From positions 1-64,000 of the forward strand of contig JAHBXQ010000005.1 in the NCBI GenBank assembly GCA_019636345.1: a stretch of 64,000 bases of DNA, read 5' to 3'. The notes beneath the pieces were generated by a model. The model was not told the DNA's origin. It saw nothing but the letters and a program-made list of their open reading frames with translations, and made no database searches. Below, piece by piece: positions 27,491 through 35,714 of this stretch. Made by a program: the position numbers and the translations under genes. Every line of letters begins with the position of its first letter. Position 1 is the stretch's first letter. This stretch comes from Pirellulales bacterium. GTDB lineage: Bacteria; Planctomycetota; Planctomycetia; Pirellulales; Lacipirellulaceae.

Positions 27491-28333
27491 TCACGGCTGG
27501 GTAATCCATCGGGAGATCGTTTCATCGTCCGTCGCACTCGCCGCCGCACCGGGCGGTGCGTCTTCGGTCCCGGCCCACTCGAAACCGTGAGCGGGAACAT
27601 GGCACTGCGTGCAGTTGGTCCGCCAGGGATGGCTGGTGCGGAGGCCGTCGCCGGCCAGAGCGCCATGGCAGGCGGTACAGTCCGAGCGCATCCAGAGTCG
27701 GTGCGGAATCGTCGGCGGCGCCCCAGGACCGATTCGGTCGCCGGAGCCCGGTTCAACGAGGCCGGCGAAGTTGGATTCGACGCGCAGTTGCGAAGCCGTC
27801 GCCCACGGTGCGTCTTGCCTGGCTTCAACATGACACTGCGTGCAGTTGGGGAGCATCTGGTGGCTCATCCGAGGAGCGACAACCTCGCCGACTTTGAGCC
27901 CGGTTCCATGGCAGGCGAGACAAGCCTGCGGGTTGCGCTCGTCGACGGCATGGGGCACGACCGGCGGGGCTCCGCTAAACGCCCGCAACAACGTGCGCGC
28001 CGCGACCGTGGCGCGGCGCTGGTCGGCCGACGGCGACGCGGAACCGAAGGCCTCGACGGGGTCGTCGCGCAAGGTCGGCAACGATTGCGATTGGCTCCAC
28101 TCGGCGTTGGGACCGCGGCGCACGGCGGCCATGCGAGCGTACTCGACGACGACCGCCGCATGATCGACGTCCGGCGGAATCTCGCTCGCCTGGGACAGCG
28201 ACGGCAACGCCGGTTCGGAGCGATCTCGCACGCCGACGAGAAACCCCGCGACCGAAACGCCGATCGTCACCGCGAGCGCCATGTGGCCCAGACGGTCCCA
28301 GCGCTTGGCGGATTGGTCGGCAGGTTTCGTCAC
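27491..28333 (-). CDS. napB: NapB-like nitrate reductase cytochrome subunit with duplicated dihaem module (four haems)
   Basis: A periplasmic electron-transfer subunit for NapA, 280 residues, anchored by an N-terminal helix (LGHMALAVTIGVSVAGFLVGV). Canonical NapB has two CXXCH haem motifs; here there are four: CLACH 138-142, CTQCH 164-168, CTACH 219-223 and CTQCH 241-245. Each half begins with PPxxPH (PPVVPH at 123, PPTIPH at 206) and has an internal SH/SHP histidine, matching the NapB layout twice. The GTG start overlaps the napA stop (GTGA) and has a good gaggtgg site. Likely electron path: quinol-oxidising module to this cytochrome to NapA. The symbol rests on the motif order and position; the duplication makes it an atypical member. 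Confidence 0.8.
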   Translation of the reverse strand: MTKPADQSAKRWDRLGHMALAVTIGVSVAGFLVGVRDRSEPALPSLSQASEIPPDVDHAAVVVEYARMAAVRRGPNAEWSQSQSLPTLRDDPVEAFGSASPSADQRRATVAARTLLRAFSGAPPVVPHAVDERNPQACLACHGTGLKVGEVVAPRMSHQMLPNCTQCHVEARQDAPWATASQLRVESNFAGLVEPGSGDRIGPGAPPTIPHRLWMRSDCTACHGALAGDGLRTSHPWRTNCTQCHVPAHGFEWAGTEDAPPGAAASATDDETISRWITQP

Positions 28334-30834
28334 GGGGCCACCTCGTCGCGGCCGGACAGCGGCAACCGATTGGCCTTCACGACGCGAGCGGCGCTCTTCT
28401 TGTAATCCGGTTGTTTCGAGAACGGATCGATCGCATCGAGAGTCAGGTCGTTGATCGCGGCCCGCTCGTCAAAGAAGGGGACGAACAGCGTTCCTCGCGG
28501 CGGCTTGGCCCGACCGTCAAGCCAGGCCGGCAATCGCATCCGGCCGCGAAGCGTCTGCAATTCCACCTCTTCCCCGTTGGCGATGCCCAGTTCCCGGGCG
28601 TCGTCGGGGTTCATCTCAAGGTACGCCGTCGGCATGGCGCCCGACAGTTGCTTGACGCGGCGGGTCATCGTGCCCGTGTGCCAGTGTTCCAGCACGCGCC
28701 CCGTCGTAAGCATAAACGGGTAGTCATTGCTGCACGTTTCGGCCGGCGGTTGATGGGGGCGGAACCAGATTTGCGCCCGGTCGTCGCCGGTGACCGAGTG
28801 ATAGAATTGGAACCCTTTGCCTGCTGCGACGTTGGGGTCCGCTCCCTCGACGAAGCGCCACCGCGTCTCGCGGAACTCGCCGGGAGCGGTCTCGACGACA
28901 GGCCAGCGCATCCCGCGGCGAGCGACCAGCTCGTCGTACGGAGCGACATCCTTGTGCTTCAGCGCCGTGAACTGCCGATATTCCTCAAAGAGCGTTCGAT
29001 CGACGTTCACGCGGCCGTAGTAGTCCTCCCACTGCCAGATCGGGACTTCTTCGCCCGCATCGTCGCGCATCTCGAAGATCCACCGGCCGTCCCGGTCCTT
29101 GAGCCCCGCGTGCCCCAATTCGAACAGTCGCCGTGCGACGGCCAGCAATTGCCAACAGTCGTCCCGCGCCTCGCCCGGCGGATCGACCATCTTGAACCAC
29201 TGTTGCGTGCGGCGTTCGCTGTTGCCATAGACGCCGTTCTTCTCGACCCACATCGCCGAGGGGAGCACGAGGTCGGCCAACTCGGTCGTCGCGGTGGGGT
29301 ACACCTCCGACACGATGAGAAACTTGTCCGACTGCTCCCCCTTCGCCTTGAACAACTTCTTGGTGTTGGGGAGCGACTGGCCGGGATTGGTGACCTGCAC
29401 CCAAATCGTGTTGATTCGCCCCCCTTCGGCGGTCGGCTTGCAGAATTCTTCGAACATCTGGACCGTGTGAAACCCGATCTCCGGATTCAACCGGCCCGGG
29501 GGGAGATTCCAGCGTCGTTCGACGTCGGCGCGGTGTTCGGGGTTCGCCGCCAACCGCCCTCCAGGCAACGTGTGGCAGAGGGTTCCCACTTCGCGCACGG
29601 TGCCGCATGCCGACGGCTGACCCGTGAGGGACTGCGGCCCGTCCCCCGGCTTGCCCCAATGCCCGCTCAGCAGATGAATCCCGTGCACCAAGTTGTTGAT
29701 CGCCGTCCCGGCGGTGTGCTGGTTCATTCCCATGCACCACAGCGAGACGATTCGTCGGTTCTTGTCTGCGAACAGACGGGCGAGCGTCACAAGTTGGTCG
29801 ACCGGAACCCCCGACAGTTGGGAGGCTTTCTCGGGAGTGTAATACGAGACGAGCCGTTTGTACTGCTCGAAGTCGATCGGCTCGCCCATGAGACCCGCGG
29901 AGCCTTTCTCGGCCGCCAGCGCCACGTAGGCGTCGTGTTCGCACCCCTGCGGCGGGGTGCGGTCGGCGCGGAACGCGCAGTGCTTGGCGACGAACTCCTC
30001 GTCGAAGGCGTTCCACGCGATAAGTTGCCGAGCCACGCAGTTGGCGATCGCCAGATCGCCGTGGGGCTTCATTTGCAGGTAGTGGTCGGCCCGCTCGGTC
30101 GTTCGGGTCCAGCGCGTGCCGATGTCGTAGATCTCGATCTTGTCTCCTCGCACTCGTCGATCGATGACGCGACTGAAGAGAATGGGATGCATCTCGGCCG
30201 GATTGTTTCCCCATAGGACGAGAGCGTCGCACGCGTCGAGATCGTCAAAGCAAGCGGCCGGCTCATCGACTCCGTAGGTGCTTAAGAACCCCGTCACGGC
30301 CGAAGCCATGCAGAGCCGGGCGTTGGCGTCGATCTGATTGCTGCTGAGGCCGGCGCGCATCAACTTCGTGCCGGCGTACCCCTCGGGGACGGTCGATTGC
30401 CCCGAGAGATAGAGGCCGAACTTGGGCCCCGCCTCGAGAATCTTGCGGGCGACGACGTCGATCGCCTGGTCCCATTCGATCGGCTGCAAGCGGCCGTCGA
30501 TTCGCAGCAGCGGCTTCGTCAGCCGATCGGCCCCGTAGAGGATGCCCCCGACGTGATAGCCCTTGACGCAGAGCAGACCGCGATTGACCTCCGCCTGCTG
30601 ATCGCCGGCGACGGCGACGACGCGGCCGTCCTGCACGCCGACTTGAACATGGCAACCGGTCCCGCAAAACCGGCACGGGGCTTTGTTCCAGACGACCCCG
30701 GGCAGGTCCGGGCGTCCCGGGGGCGGCGGAACGTCGACGCTCCCTTGGCACGGTTCGACCTGCACGCCCGCCGCACCGGCGGCGGCCGCCATTGCGGCGA
30801 GTTTGATCGCCTCGCGTCGGTCCACGACGGTCAC
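28330..30834 (-). CDS. napA: Periplasmic nitrate reductase, catalytic subunit
   Basis: A molybdopterin enzyme of 834 residues reducing nitrate to nitrite in the periplasm. The start is GTG 30834, with ggagga 6-7 bases upstream and a 4-bp overlap with napD; an ORF extending to 31011 is rejected. A twin-arginine signal is present (VVDRREAIKLAAMAAAAGAAG). The [4Fe-4S] cysteines are C54, C57, C61 and C89 (CRFCGTGCHVQVG ... NRGLLCVKG). The Mo ligand is C175 in ANARLCMASAVTG, the cysteine-ligated pattern of NapA as opposed to the aspartate of NarG. Other typical segments are LWGNNPAEMHPILFSR, GMNQHTAGTAINNLVHGIHL and the C-terminal MGD-binding GRVLEHWHTGTMTRR. The neighbouring napD chaperone and mobB downstream supply maturation and cofactor. 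Confidence 0.96.
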   Translation of the reverse strand: MTVVDRREAIKLAAMAAAAGAAGVQVEPCQGSVDVPPPPGRPDLPGVVWNKAPCRFCGTGCHVQVGVQDGRVVAVAGDQQAEVNRGLLCVKGYHVGGILYGADRLTKPLLRIDGRLQPIEWDQAIDVVARKILEAGPKFGLYLSGQSTVPEGYAGTKLMRAGLSSNQIDANARLCMASAVTGFLSTYGVDEPAACFDDLDACDALVLWGNNPAEMHPILFSRVIDRRVRGDKIEIYDIGTRWTRTTERADHYLQMKPHGDLAIANCVARQLIAWNAFDEEFVAKHCAFRADRTPPQGCEHDAYVALAAEKGSAGLMGEPIDFEQYKRLVSYYTPEKASQLSGVPVDQLVTLARLFADKNRRIVSLWCMGMNQHTAGTAINNLVHGIHLLSGHWGKPGDGPQSLTGQPSACGTVREVGTLCHTLPGGRLAANPEHRADVERRWNLPPGRLNPEIGFHTVQMFEEFCKPTAEGGRINTIWVQVTNPGQSLPNTKKLFKAKGEQSDKFLIVSEVYPTATTELADLVLPSAMWVEKNGVYGNSERRTQQWFKMVDPPGEARDDCWQLLAVARRLFELGHAGLKDRDGRWIFEMRDDAGEEVPIWQWEDYYGRVNVDRTLFEEYRQFTALKHKDVAPYDELVARRGMRWPVVETAPGEFRETRWRFVEGADPNVAAGKGFQFYHSVTGDDRAQIWFRPHQPPAETCSNDYPFMLTTGRVLEHWHTGTMTRRVKQLSGAMPTAYLEMNPDDARELGIANGEEVELQTLRGRMRLPAWLDGRAKPPRGTLFVPFFDERAAINDLTLDAIDPFSKQPDYKKSAARVVKANRLPLSGRDEVAP

Positions 30835-31100
30835 GTGATTTCCTCCGGCAATTTCGGGGAGACTGAGCCCTGAGTTCCAAGATGGATGAACGCCACGTCG
30901 ACGTTCGCGACGCCTGGCAGACGGCGAAGCCAATCCCACAAGCGCTGGTCGGTCTGCTTGTCGGGCGTCTCCAGCACCAGCGGCAGGCGAACGCCCCGGG
31001 GAGTCGCGCACTCCACGGCCGGCTCGGCGGCCAGGGCGGCGAGGATCGGCACAAGGTCTTCAGGCCGCTCGGCGGTCAGGACAAGTCCGCTGGTAGGCAT
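30831..31100 (-). CDS. napD: NapD, TAT-signal chaperone for NapA
   Basis: A protein of 89 residues with the ferredoxin-like NapD fold: an initial strand (SGLVLTAERPEDLVPILAAL), LPLVLETPDKQTDQRLWDWL and GVANVDVAFIHL, a typical beta-alpha-beta-beta-alpha-beta order. NapD binds the twin-arginine signal of NapA and holds it back until the molybdenum cofactor is in place. Its stop overlaps the napA GTG by four bases, so the two are co-translated. It is the promoter-proximal gene of the leftward nap operon, about 180 bp from the palindrome at 31282. Confidence 0.85.
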   Translation of the reverse strand: MPTSGLVLTAERPEDLVPILAALAAEPAVECATPRGVRLPLVLETPDKQTDQRLWDWLRRLPGVANVDVAFIHLGTQGSVSPKLPEEIT

Positions 31101-31379
31101 CGCTGGGCTTCGCGTACGGGAACGGCTTGAAGAGCGGACGCCGATGGCGCCTTACGCGGCGAATCATCCCTTGGCGAGGGGCTGTCGGCTCTCGACCAGT
31201 GAGAAAGGACTTGGCCGACAGTCGACGCGCCTGATCGTCGGCGCAACCCTCATACGGACAGATTATCGGCTCTGCCGGGACAATTCAAGAATAAAAGAAT
31301 AACTATTCTTGAATTCCCGCGCGCAGGTCGATAAGCTGGAGACCGACTCAGCATGAACCTGGCCATCTGATACCTGACC
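31101..31379. promoter_or_regulatory. Divergent promoter region between nap and cytochrome/NrfD operons
   Basis: A 279-bp region from which both respiratory operons are transcribed outwards. The AT-rich island at about 31280-31316 stands out from the GC-rich surroundings and contains the palindrome described separately. No canonical FNR/NnrR box (TTGAT-N4-ATCAA) was found. Confidence 0.6.
31282..31315. promoter_or_regulatory. Palindromic operator candidate, nap/cytochrome divergent promoter
   Basis: Perfect 12-bp arms: aattcaagaata at 31282-31293 and its complement at 31304-31315, separated by the 10-base spacer aaagaataac. It is far more AT-rich than its context. Two Rrf2-type regulators are encoded nearby (34618 and 38101), and Rrf2 proteins bind AT-rich dyads, so regulation of nitrate respiration from here is inferred. 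Confidence 0.6.
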
Positions 31380-32033
31380 ATGAACCCCGATCGCCGCGGC
31401 TCCGCCCCGTGGAGGGCTGGTCTGCTTGTCGCCCTCGCCACGACCGCCGTGCTGCTCGCGATTGCGGAGGAGTCGCGCGAGTCGCCGCCGCCCGTCGCCG
31501 GCTCGGTCGCGGTGCGCGAGGCGACCGACGGCGTGAATCGTCACGGGGTCGTGATCGTCGGCGCCCGCTCGGCCCCGGGGATTGCGACGGGCGAAATCGA
31601 CCGTCTCGGCGAGCCAGTCCTTGCCAACTGCACGACCTGCCACGCAACGCGTGCACCGAACCCCGCGACGAGCGACGGCGCCCAACTGAGAGACTTCCAC
31701 ATGGGACTCGCCGCCGCTCATGGCGGTCTGCAGTGCGTCGCCTGTCACAATCCGGCAAACTACTCGCAGCTTCGGCTGGCGAGCGGCGAGGGGATTGAGT
31801 TCGCCGATTCGCTCCGGCTCTGCGCCCAATGCCACGGACCGCAATTCCGGGACTATCAGAACGGAGTTCACGGCGGCATGACGGGCTATTGGGATCTCGC
31901 TCGAGGGCCGCGGGTACGGAATCACTGCCTCGCCTGCCATGACGCCCACGCCCCGCAGTACCAGCCGGTGACGCCGGTGTTCGCCCCTCGCGACGGGGTT
32001 TCGCGCGTTCTCGTCCAGGAGGACCGTCCGTGA
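31380..32033 (+). CDS. Tetraheme cytochrome c, membrane-anchored
   Basis: A 217-residue periplasmic cytochrome. The N-terminal helix (WRAGLLVALATTAVLLAIA) acts as signal or anchor. Four CXXCH haem sites are seen: CTTCH (84-88), CVACH (119-123), CAQCH (148-152) and CLACH (183-187). It is not NapC/NirT, which has a different spacing and an N-terminal haem arrangement. The downstream genes encode a TAT-exported Fe-S protein and an NrfD-type integral protein; together they resemble a quinol-oxidising respiratory module (as in Nrf, Dsr or Act complexes). The stop overlaps the next start (GTGA). It probably passes quinol electrons to the divergently encoded NapB. Confidence 0.82.
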   Translation: MNPDRRGSAPWRAGLLVALATTAVLLAIAEESRESPPPVAGSVAVREATDGVNRHGVVIVGARSAPGIATGEIDRLGEPVLANCTTCHATRAPNPATSDGAQLRDFHMGLAAAHGGLQCVACHNPANYSQLRLASGEGIEFADSLRLCAQCHGPQFRDYQNGVHGGMTGYWDLARGPRVRNHCLACHDAHAPQYQPVTPVFAPRDGVSRVLVQEDRP

Positions 32034-32968
32034 ACGATTCCGCGCAGGTGAAACTCCCGGTGCTCGGCGAGGTCGATCGCCGCACGGCGATCAAGGCGGT
32101 CGGGGCGACCCTCGGCGCGGCGGCGTTCGCCAAGGCGATGGCGCCAATCGTCGAATGGGCGTCGCAGGAGACGTCCGCCGCGGAATTTCTGCAGAAGCAC
32201 TTCAAAGAACTCTCCCCCGCCGAGATGACGACCGTGATCGGCCGGTTGCAGGACGAGTCACGCAACGAGTACGGCGTCGAGGCGACGATCGTCGACGACC
32301 GCCCTCTTCCGGGAGTGAAGTTCGGCTACGCGCTCAACCTGTCGATCTGCATCGGCTGCCGGAAGTGCGCCGAGGCGTGCCATCAGGAAAACAACCATGA
32401 TCGCCCGAGCGGCAATTCGTACATCCGCGTCCTGGAGATGGACAAGGGGAGCCTCGACTTGGCGAGCGGCAACGCTCACTACGACCATCCGGTCCCGCAG
32501 CCCGACAAGTTCTACATGCCAGTGCAGTGCCAGCAATGCGAACATCCTCCGTGCGTGAACGTCTGCCCGGTGGAAGCGACCTGGAAGGAAGCGGACGGGA
32601 TCGTCGTCGTCGACTACAACTGGTGCATCGGTTGCCGGTATTGCGAAGCGGCATGCCCGTATCATGCTCGGCGCTTCAACTGGACGAAACCTGAGATCCC
32701 CGCCGAGGAGATCAATCCGAACCAGGGTTACCTCAGCAACCGCATTCGCCCGCAGGGAGTGATCGAGAAGTGCACCTATTGCCTCCACCGGACCCGCCAG
32801 GGTCGATTGCCGGCGTGCCTTGAGGCATGCCCTACCGGGGCTCGCGTCTTCGGCAATCTGCTTGATTCCGACTCGGAGATTTCCTACGTGCTCCGCACGA
32901 AGCGGGTGTTCGTCCTCAAGGAAGAACTGGGAACCAGGCCCCAGTTCTTCTACTTCTTCGACACATGA
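32030..32968 (+). CDS. TAT-exported ferredoxin subunit with four [4Fe-4S] clusters (NrfC/HybA/DsrO-like)
   Basis: An electron-transfer subunit of 312 residues. The GTG start overlaps the cytochrome stop and has aggagg upstream. A twin-arginine-like signal is present (VDRRTAIKAVGATLGAAAFA, 16-35). Four cysteine groups are visible: CIGCRKCAEACH, CQQCEHPPCVNVCP, CIGCRYCEAACP and CTYCLHRTRQGRLPACLEAC, the DmsB/NrfC pattern for four cubane clusters. It should sit in the periplasm next to the NrfD-like membrane subunit and wire it to the tetraheme cytochrome. Whether the operon serves nitrate or nitrite reduction cannot be read from sequence alone; the divergent nap operon favours nitrate. Confidence 0.88.
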   Translation: MNDSAQVKLPVLGEVDRRTAIKAVGATLGAAAFAKAMAPIVEWASQETSAAEFLQKHFKELSPAEMTTVIGRLQDESRNEYGVEATIVDDRPLPGVKFGYALNLSICIGCRKCAEACHQENNHDRPSGNSYIRVLEMDKGSLDLASGNAHYDHPVPQPDKFYMPVQCQQCEHPPCVNVCPVEATWKEADGIVVVDYNWCIGCRYCEAACPYHARRFNWTKPEIPAEEINPNQGYLSNRIRPQGVIEKCTYCLHRTRQGRLPACLEACPTGARVFGNLLDSDSEISYVLRTKRVFVLKEELGTRPQFFYFFDT

Positions 32969-33010
32969 TTCGTGCCACGCCTGGAGTGCACGAAGCGAAG
33001 GATGAGAGAA

Positions 33011-33355
33011 ATGAGCGCTGCAATCTTCTCCCCGGACGCAACCTCGGTCGTCGCCGATTGGAACGATTTGGTCGAAGCGACGCCTGACGCCACCGTTACA
33101 AAGACGCTGTACGACTCGCCCGCGGCGCGACTGGTGCTGTTCGCGATGGACGCAGGTCAGCAACTGACCGACCACAGCGCCGCGAAACCGGCGCTGGTGC
33201 ACGTGCTCGACGGGACGATTGAGTTCGACGTGTCGGGAGCGAAGCACGAGCTCCGCTCCGGCGGCTGGGTTGCGATGCCCGCCGGTGAACTTCACGCTGT
33301 GCGGGCGGTCGAACCCGCGCGTTTCCTGCTGACTCTGCTGAAGGGAACATCCTAG
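33011..33355 (+). CDS. Cupin-fold small protein inside the respiratory operon
   Basis: A 114-residue single-domain cupin. Motif 1 is degraded to DAGQQLTDHSAAKPALVHVLDGTIEF, and motif 2 is seen as LRSGGWVAMPAGELHAVRA. Metal-binding His/Glu candidates remain (DH, VHV, ELHAV). The ATG at 33011 has aagga 8 bases upstream. The stop is directly followed by the ATG of the NrfD gene. Placed between the Fe-S and NrfD genes, it may sense a ligand or metal or assist assembly; no enzymatic role is evident. Confidence 0.72.
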   Translation: MSAAIFSPDATSVVADWNDLVEATPDATVTKTLYDSPAARLVLFAMDAGQQLTDHSAAKPALVHVLDGTIEFDVSGAKHELRSGGWVAMPAGELHAVRAVEPARFLLTLLKGTS

Positions 33356-34621
33356 ATGGACGCCCCCGTCGTCGCCGACCTGCCGGCCAGCCACGCTGTG
33401 ACCTATCCGCGATTTCTGTGGCGGGCCGTGAAGCTTTCCACCGACGGCCCGTGGCACTTCTACGCGTGGATGACCCTGCTGACCGCGCTGTGCCTCGTCG
33501 GGCTGCACGCCTGGGCCGTGCAAGTACGCGACGGGATGCAGGTCACCGGAATGAGCGACCATGTTTCCTGGGGACTGTACATCGCCAACTTCACGTTCAT
33601 GGTGGGACTCGCGGCGGGCGGCGTGATGATGGTTATCCCCGCGTATCTGTACCACGACGACGAGATGCACGAAGTCGTCATCCTGGGCGAGCTCGTCGCG
33701 ATCGCCGCAATTCTCATGTGCTTGGCCTTCGTCACCGTCGATCTCGGACGCCCCGATCGGTTTTGGCACTTGGTTCCCGGGATCGGACGCTTCAATTGGC
33801 CGATCTCGATGCTCACGTGGGACGTCATCGTGCTCAACGGCTACTTGCTGCTGAATCTGCACATCACCGGGTATCTGCTCTACAAGCGATTCCGCGGCGA
33901 GCGGCCCGACAAGGCGTGGTACGTGCCGTTCGTCTATCTCTCGATCGTCTGGGCGATCTCGATCCACACCGTGACGGCCTTCCTTTACTGCGGTCTCGGC
34001 GGGCGACCGTTCTGGAACACCGCCCTGCTGGCGCCCCGCTTTCTCGCGTCAGCGTTCGTCTCGGGGCCGGCGTTCATCGTCGTCGCGATGCTCATTGTCC
34101 GACAAGTCACGGGGATTCGGATCGGCGAAGGCCCGGTGCGCACCCTCGTGGGAATCATGCGGGTCACGATTCTGATCAGCCTGCTTATGGTCGTCTCCGA
34201 AGCGTTCACGGAGTTCTACGCCGGGGGAAGTCATATCGCCTCGGCGCACTATCTGTATTTCGGCCTGCACGGACACGACGCCCTGGCGCCGTGGATTTGG
34301 ACTTCAATCGGCATGATGACCTGTTCCGCGACGCTGCTCTTGACTCCCCGGGTGATTGACCACAAGTTACTGCTCACAACGGCCTGCGTTCTGGCGTTCG
34401 TCGGGGTGTGGATCGAGAAGGGAATGGGCCTCATCGTTCCTGGCTTCATCCCATCGACGCTTCACGAACTGGTCGAGTACCAGCCGAGCATGGCCGAGTG
34501 GAAGATCACCGTCGGGATTTGGGCCCTGGGATTGATGGTCCTCACGCTGGCGTTGCGGATTGCGATCCCCATTCTCACCGACCAGGAGTCGGCGACCTTG
34601 ACCCACGGGCGCAGGGCATGA
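33356..34621 (+). CDS. NrfD/PsrC-type integral membrane quinol-interacting subunit
   Basis: A 421-residue polytopic membrane protein with about nine to ten hydrophobic helices, for example WMTLLTALCLVGLHAWAVQV, YIANFTFMVGLAAGGVMMVI, LVAIAAILMCLAFVTVDLG and WKITVGIWALGLMVLTLAL. The segment FMVGLAAGGVMMVIPAYLY and the 'DLGRPDRFWHLVP' loop are NrfD-family hallmarks (quinone site region). Quinol oxidation or reduction with electrons passed to the periplasmic Fe-S subunit is the family role. The gene starts immediately after the cupin stop, with aaggga upstream, and its stop overlaps the start of an Rrf2 regulator (ATGA). It replaces NapC as the most likely quinol dehydrogenase for NapAB here. Confidence 0.88.
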   Translation: MDAPVVADLPASHAVTYPRFLWRAVKLSTDGPWHFYAWMTLLTALCLVGLHAWAVQVRDGMQVTGMSDHVSWGLYIANFTFMVGLAAGGVMMVIPAYLYHDDEMHEVVILGELVAIAAILMCLAFVTVDLGRPDRFWHLVPGIGRFNWPISMLTWDVIVLNGYLLLNLHITGYLLYKRFRGERPDKAWYVPFVYLSIVWAISIHTVTAFLYCGLGGRPFWNTALLAPRFLASAFVSGPAFIVVAMLIVRQVTGIRIGEGPVRTLVGIMRVTILISLLMVVSEAFTEFYAGGSHIASAHYLYFGLHGHDALAPWIWTSIGMMTCSATLLLTPRVIDHKLLLTTACVLAFVGVWIEKGMGLIVPGFIPSTLHELVEYQPSMAEWKITVGIWALGLMVLTLALRIAIPILTDQESATLTHGRRA

Positions 34622-35052
34622 TTCGCTACGGCAAGACGACGCAAACCGCGATTTCGGCGATGAGCCGCTTGGCCGAAGCGTACGCCGAGGGGACTCACCT
34701 CTCGTCGCACGAGATCGCTAAGGCTCGCAACTTGCCGCAAACGCTGGTCGCCAAGCTGCTGACGACCCTCTCTCAGGCGGGCCTCGTCGTCGGGGCTCGC
34801 GGACCTGGCGGCGGCTACGCGCTGGCGCGCCCTCCCAAGAAAATCTCGCTGCTCGACGTCGCGAGCGTTTTCGAGCGGCCGGACGGGAACATGCTCTGCC
34901 CCTTCGGGCCCCACTGGTGCGGCACGCAGGAGCCATGCCCGCTGCACGACGATTACGTCGCGCTCGCCGAACGGTTCCGCGCTTGGCAAAGCAAAACGAC
35001 CTTGGCCGTGTTCGCCGCGCAGGCCGCCAAGGCGAAGATCGCTCGGAAATAG
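34618..35052 (+). CDS. Rrf2-family transcription regulator (NsrR/IscR-like)
   Basis: A DNA-binding protein of 144 residues. The winged helix-turn-helix covers about 8-70 (TAISAMSRLAEAYAEGTHLS, KARNLPQTLVAKLLTTLSQA, GLVVGARGPGGGYALARPP). Three cysteines at C94, C101 and C107 (MLCPFGPHWCGTQEPCPLH, C-x6-C-x5-C) match the Fe-S cluster ligand region of NsrR and IscR, so it may sense NO or cluster status. The ATG overlaps the NrfD stop by four bases, coupling it to the operon, and it probably controls that operon and perhaps nap through the palindrome at 31282. Confidence 0.85.
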   Translation: MIRYGKTTQTAISAMSRLAEAYAEGTHLSSHEIAKARNLPQTLVAKLLTTLSQAGLVVGARGPGGGYALARPPKKISLLDVASVFERPDGNMLCPFGPHWCGTQEPCPLHDDYVALAERFRAWQSKTTLAVFAAQAAKAKIARK

Positions 35053-35120
35053 ATCGTGCGACGCAGAACCCCTCTGCTCTCGCCCGGCCGCTCGTCGCGG
35101 CGCGAGTCGCCGTCCCCGAC

Positions 35121-35693
35121 TCAAGCGGTTGCCGAGACGTTGGCGTCGAGTGCAGCGGTCGAAACGCCCAACAGGTTCGCCAAGGTCCGTGCGCGTTCCA
35201 AAGCCTGCTCTCGTCGAGTCGTTTCCTGGGGATCGGATTCGAACGCCTCGAAGGCTCGCTGCAGGTCTTCCTGCTCGCTGTCCGACAACGCCTGATCGGC
35301 CATCTGAAACAGGCAATGATCCTCCTTCATAATGTGTTGCCGTAGGAGACTGACGAACTGGCGGGCGTTCTCCGCGAATCGCTCCGGAGACCGCTGGGCA
35401 ACGGCCTCGGCCATGGCTCGCACCAGGTCTCGACCCCGCTGGTGTTCGTAGGTCATGACGCCGGTCGGGCCCTGCTCGCGGGAGAAACCCTTGGCCTCAA
35501 GCAGCGGGAACAGCAAGTCTTCCTCTTTCCCATGGTGAACGTGGTCCGCGTAATCGCGGATGAAACTGAGCGCCTCGGCGGCAGTTTCTGCGTTCCAAGC
35601 TCCCGCGGCGCATTGGTCCGCGAGGAGTTCGAGGCAATCGAGCCCTGTTTCAATCGCGCGATGCTCGCGTTTGAGGATCTCGGTCGGTTTCAT
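35121..35693 (-). CDS. Hemerythrin HHE-domain protein
   Basis: A 190-residue four-helix bundle protein with a di-iron site. Ligand motifs are visible: LKREHRAIE (helix 1), ADHVHHGKEEDLLFP (helix 2), TYEHQRGRDLV (helix 3) and LRQHIMKEDHCLF (helix 4). Such proteins bind O2 or NO or repair damaged iron centres, as in YtfE/RIC. The start at ATG 35693 has gaggag 8 bases upstream. It lies 21 bp downstream of the NO reductase gene on the same strand and is very probably in its operon, fitting nitric-oxide handling. The last about 50 residues are a charged helical tail beyond the HHE core. Confidence 0.85.
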   Translation of the reverse strand: MKPTEILKREHRAIETGLDCLELLADQCAAGAWNAETAAEALSFIRDYADHVHHGKEEDLLFPLLEAKGFSREQGPTGVMTYEHQRGRDLVRAMAEAVAQRSPERFAENARQFVSLLRQHIMKEDHCLFQMADQALSDSEQEDLQRAFEAFESDPQETTRREQALERARTLANLLGVSTAALDANVSATA

Positions 35694-35714
35694 GGTCGTC
35701 GCTCCTCTCAAGGT

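Noticed and set aside
28411-30216. 601-codon ORF opposite napA
   Set aside because: NapA is unmistakable; this frame has no signal, domain or ribosome binding site.
31101-31379. FNR/NnrR binding box in the nap promoter
   Set aside because: No TTGAT-N4-ATCAA or close match was seen; the dyad present has a different sequence and a 10-bp spacer.
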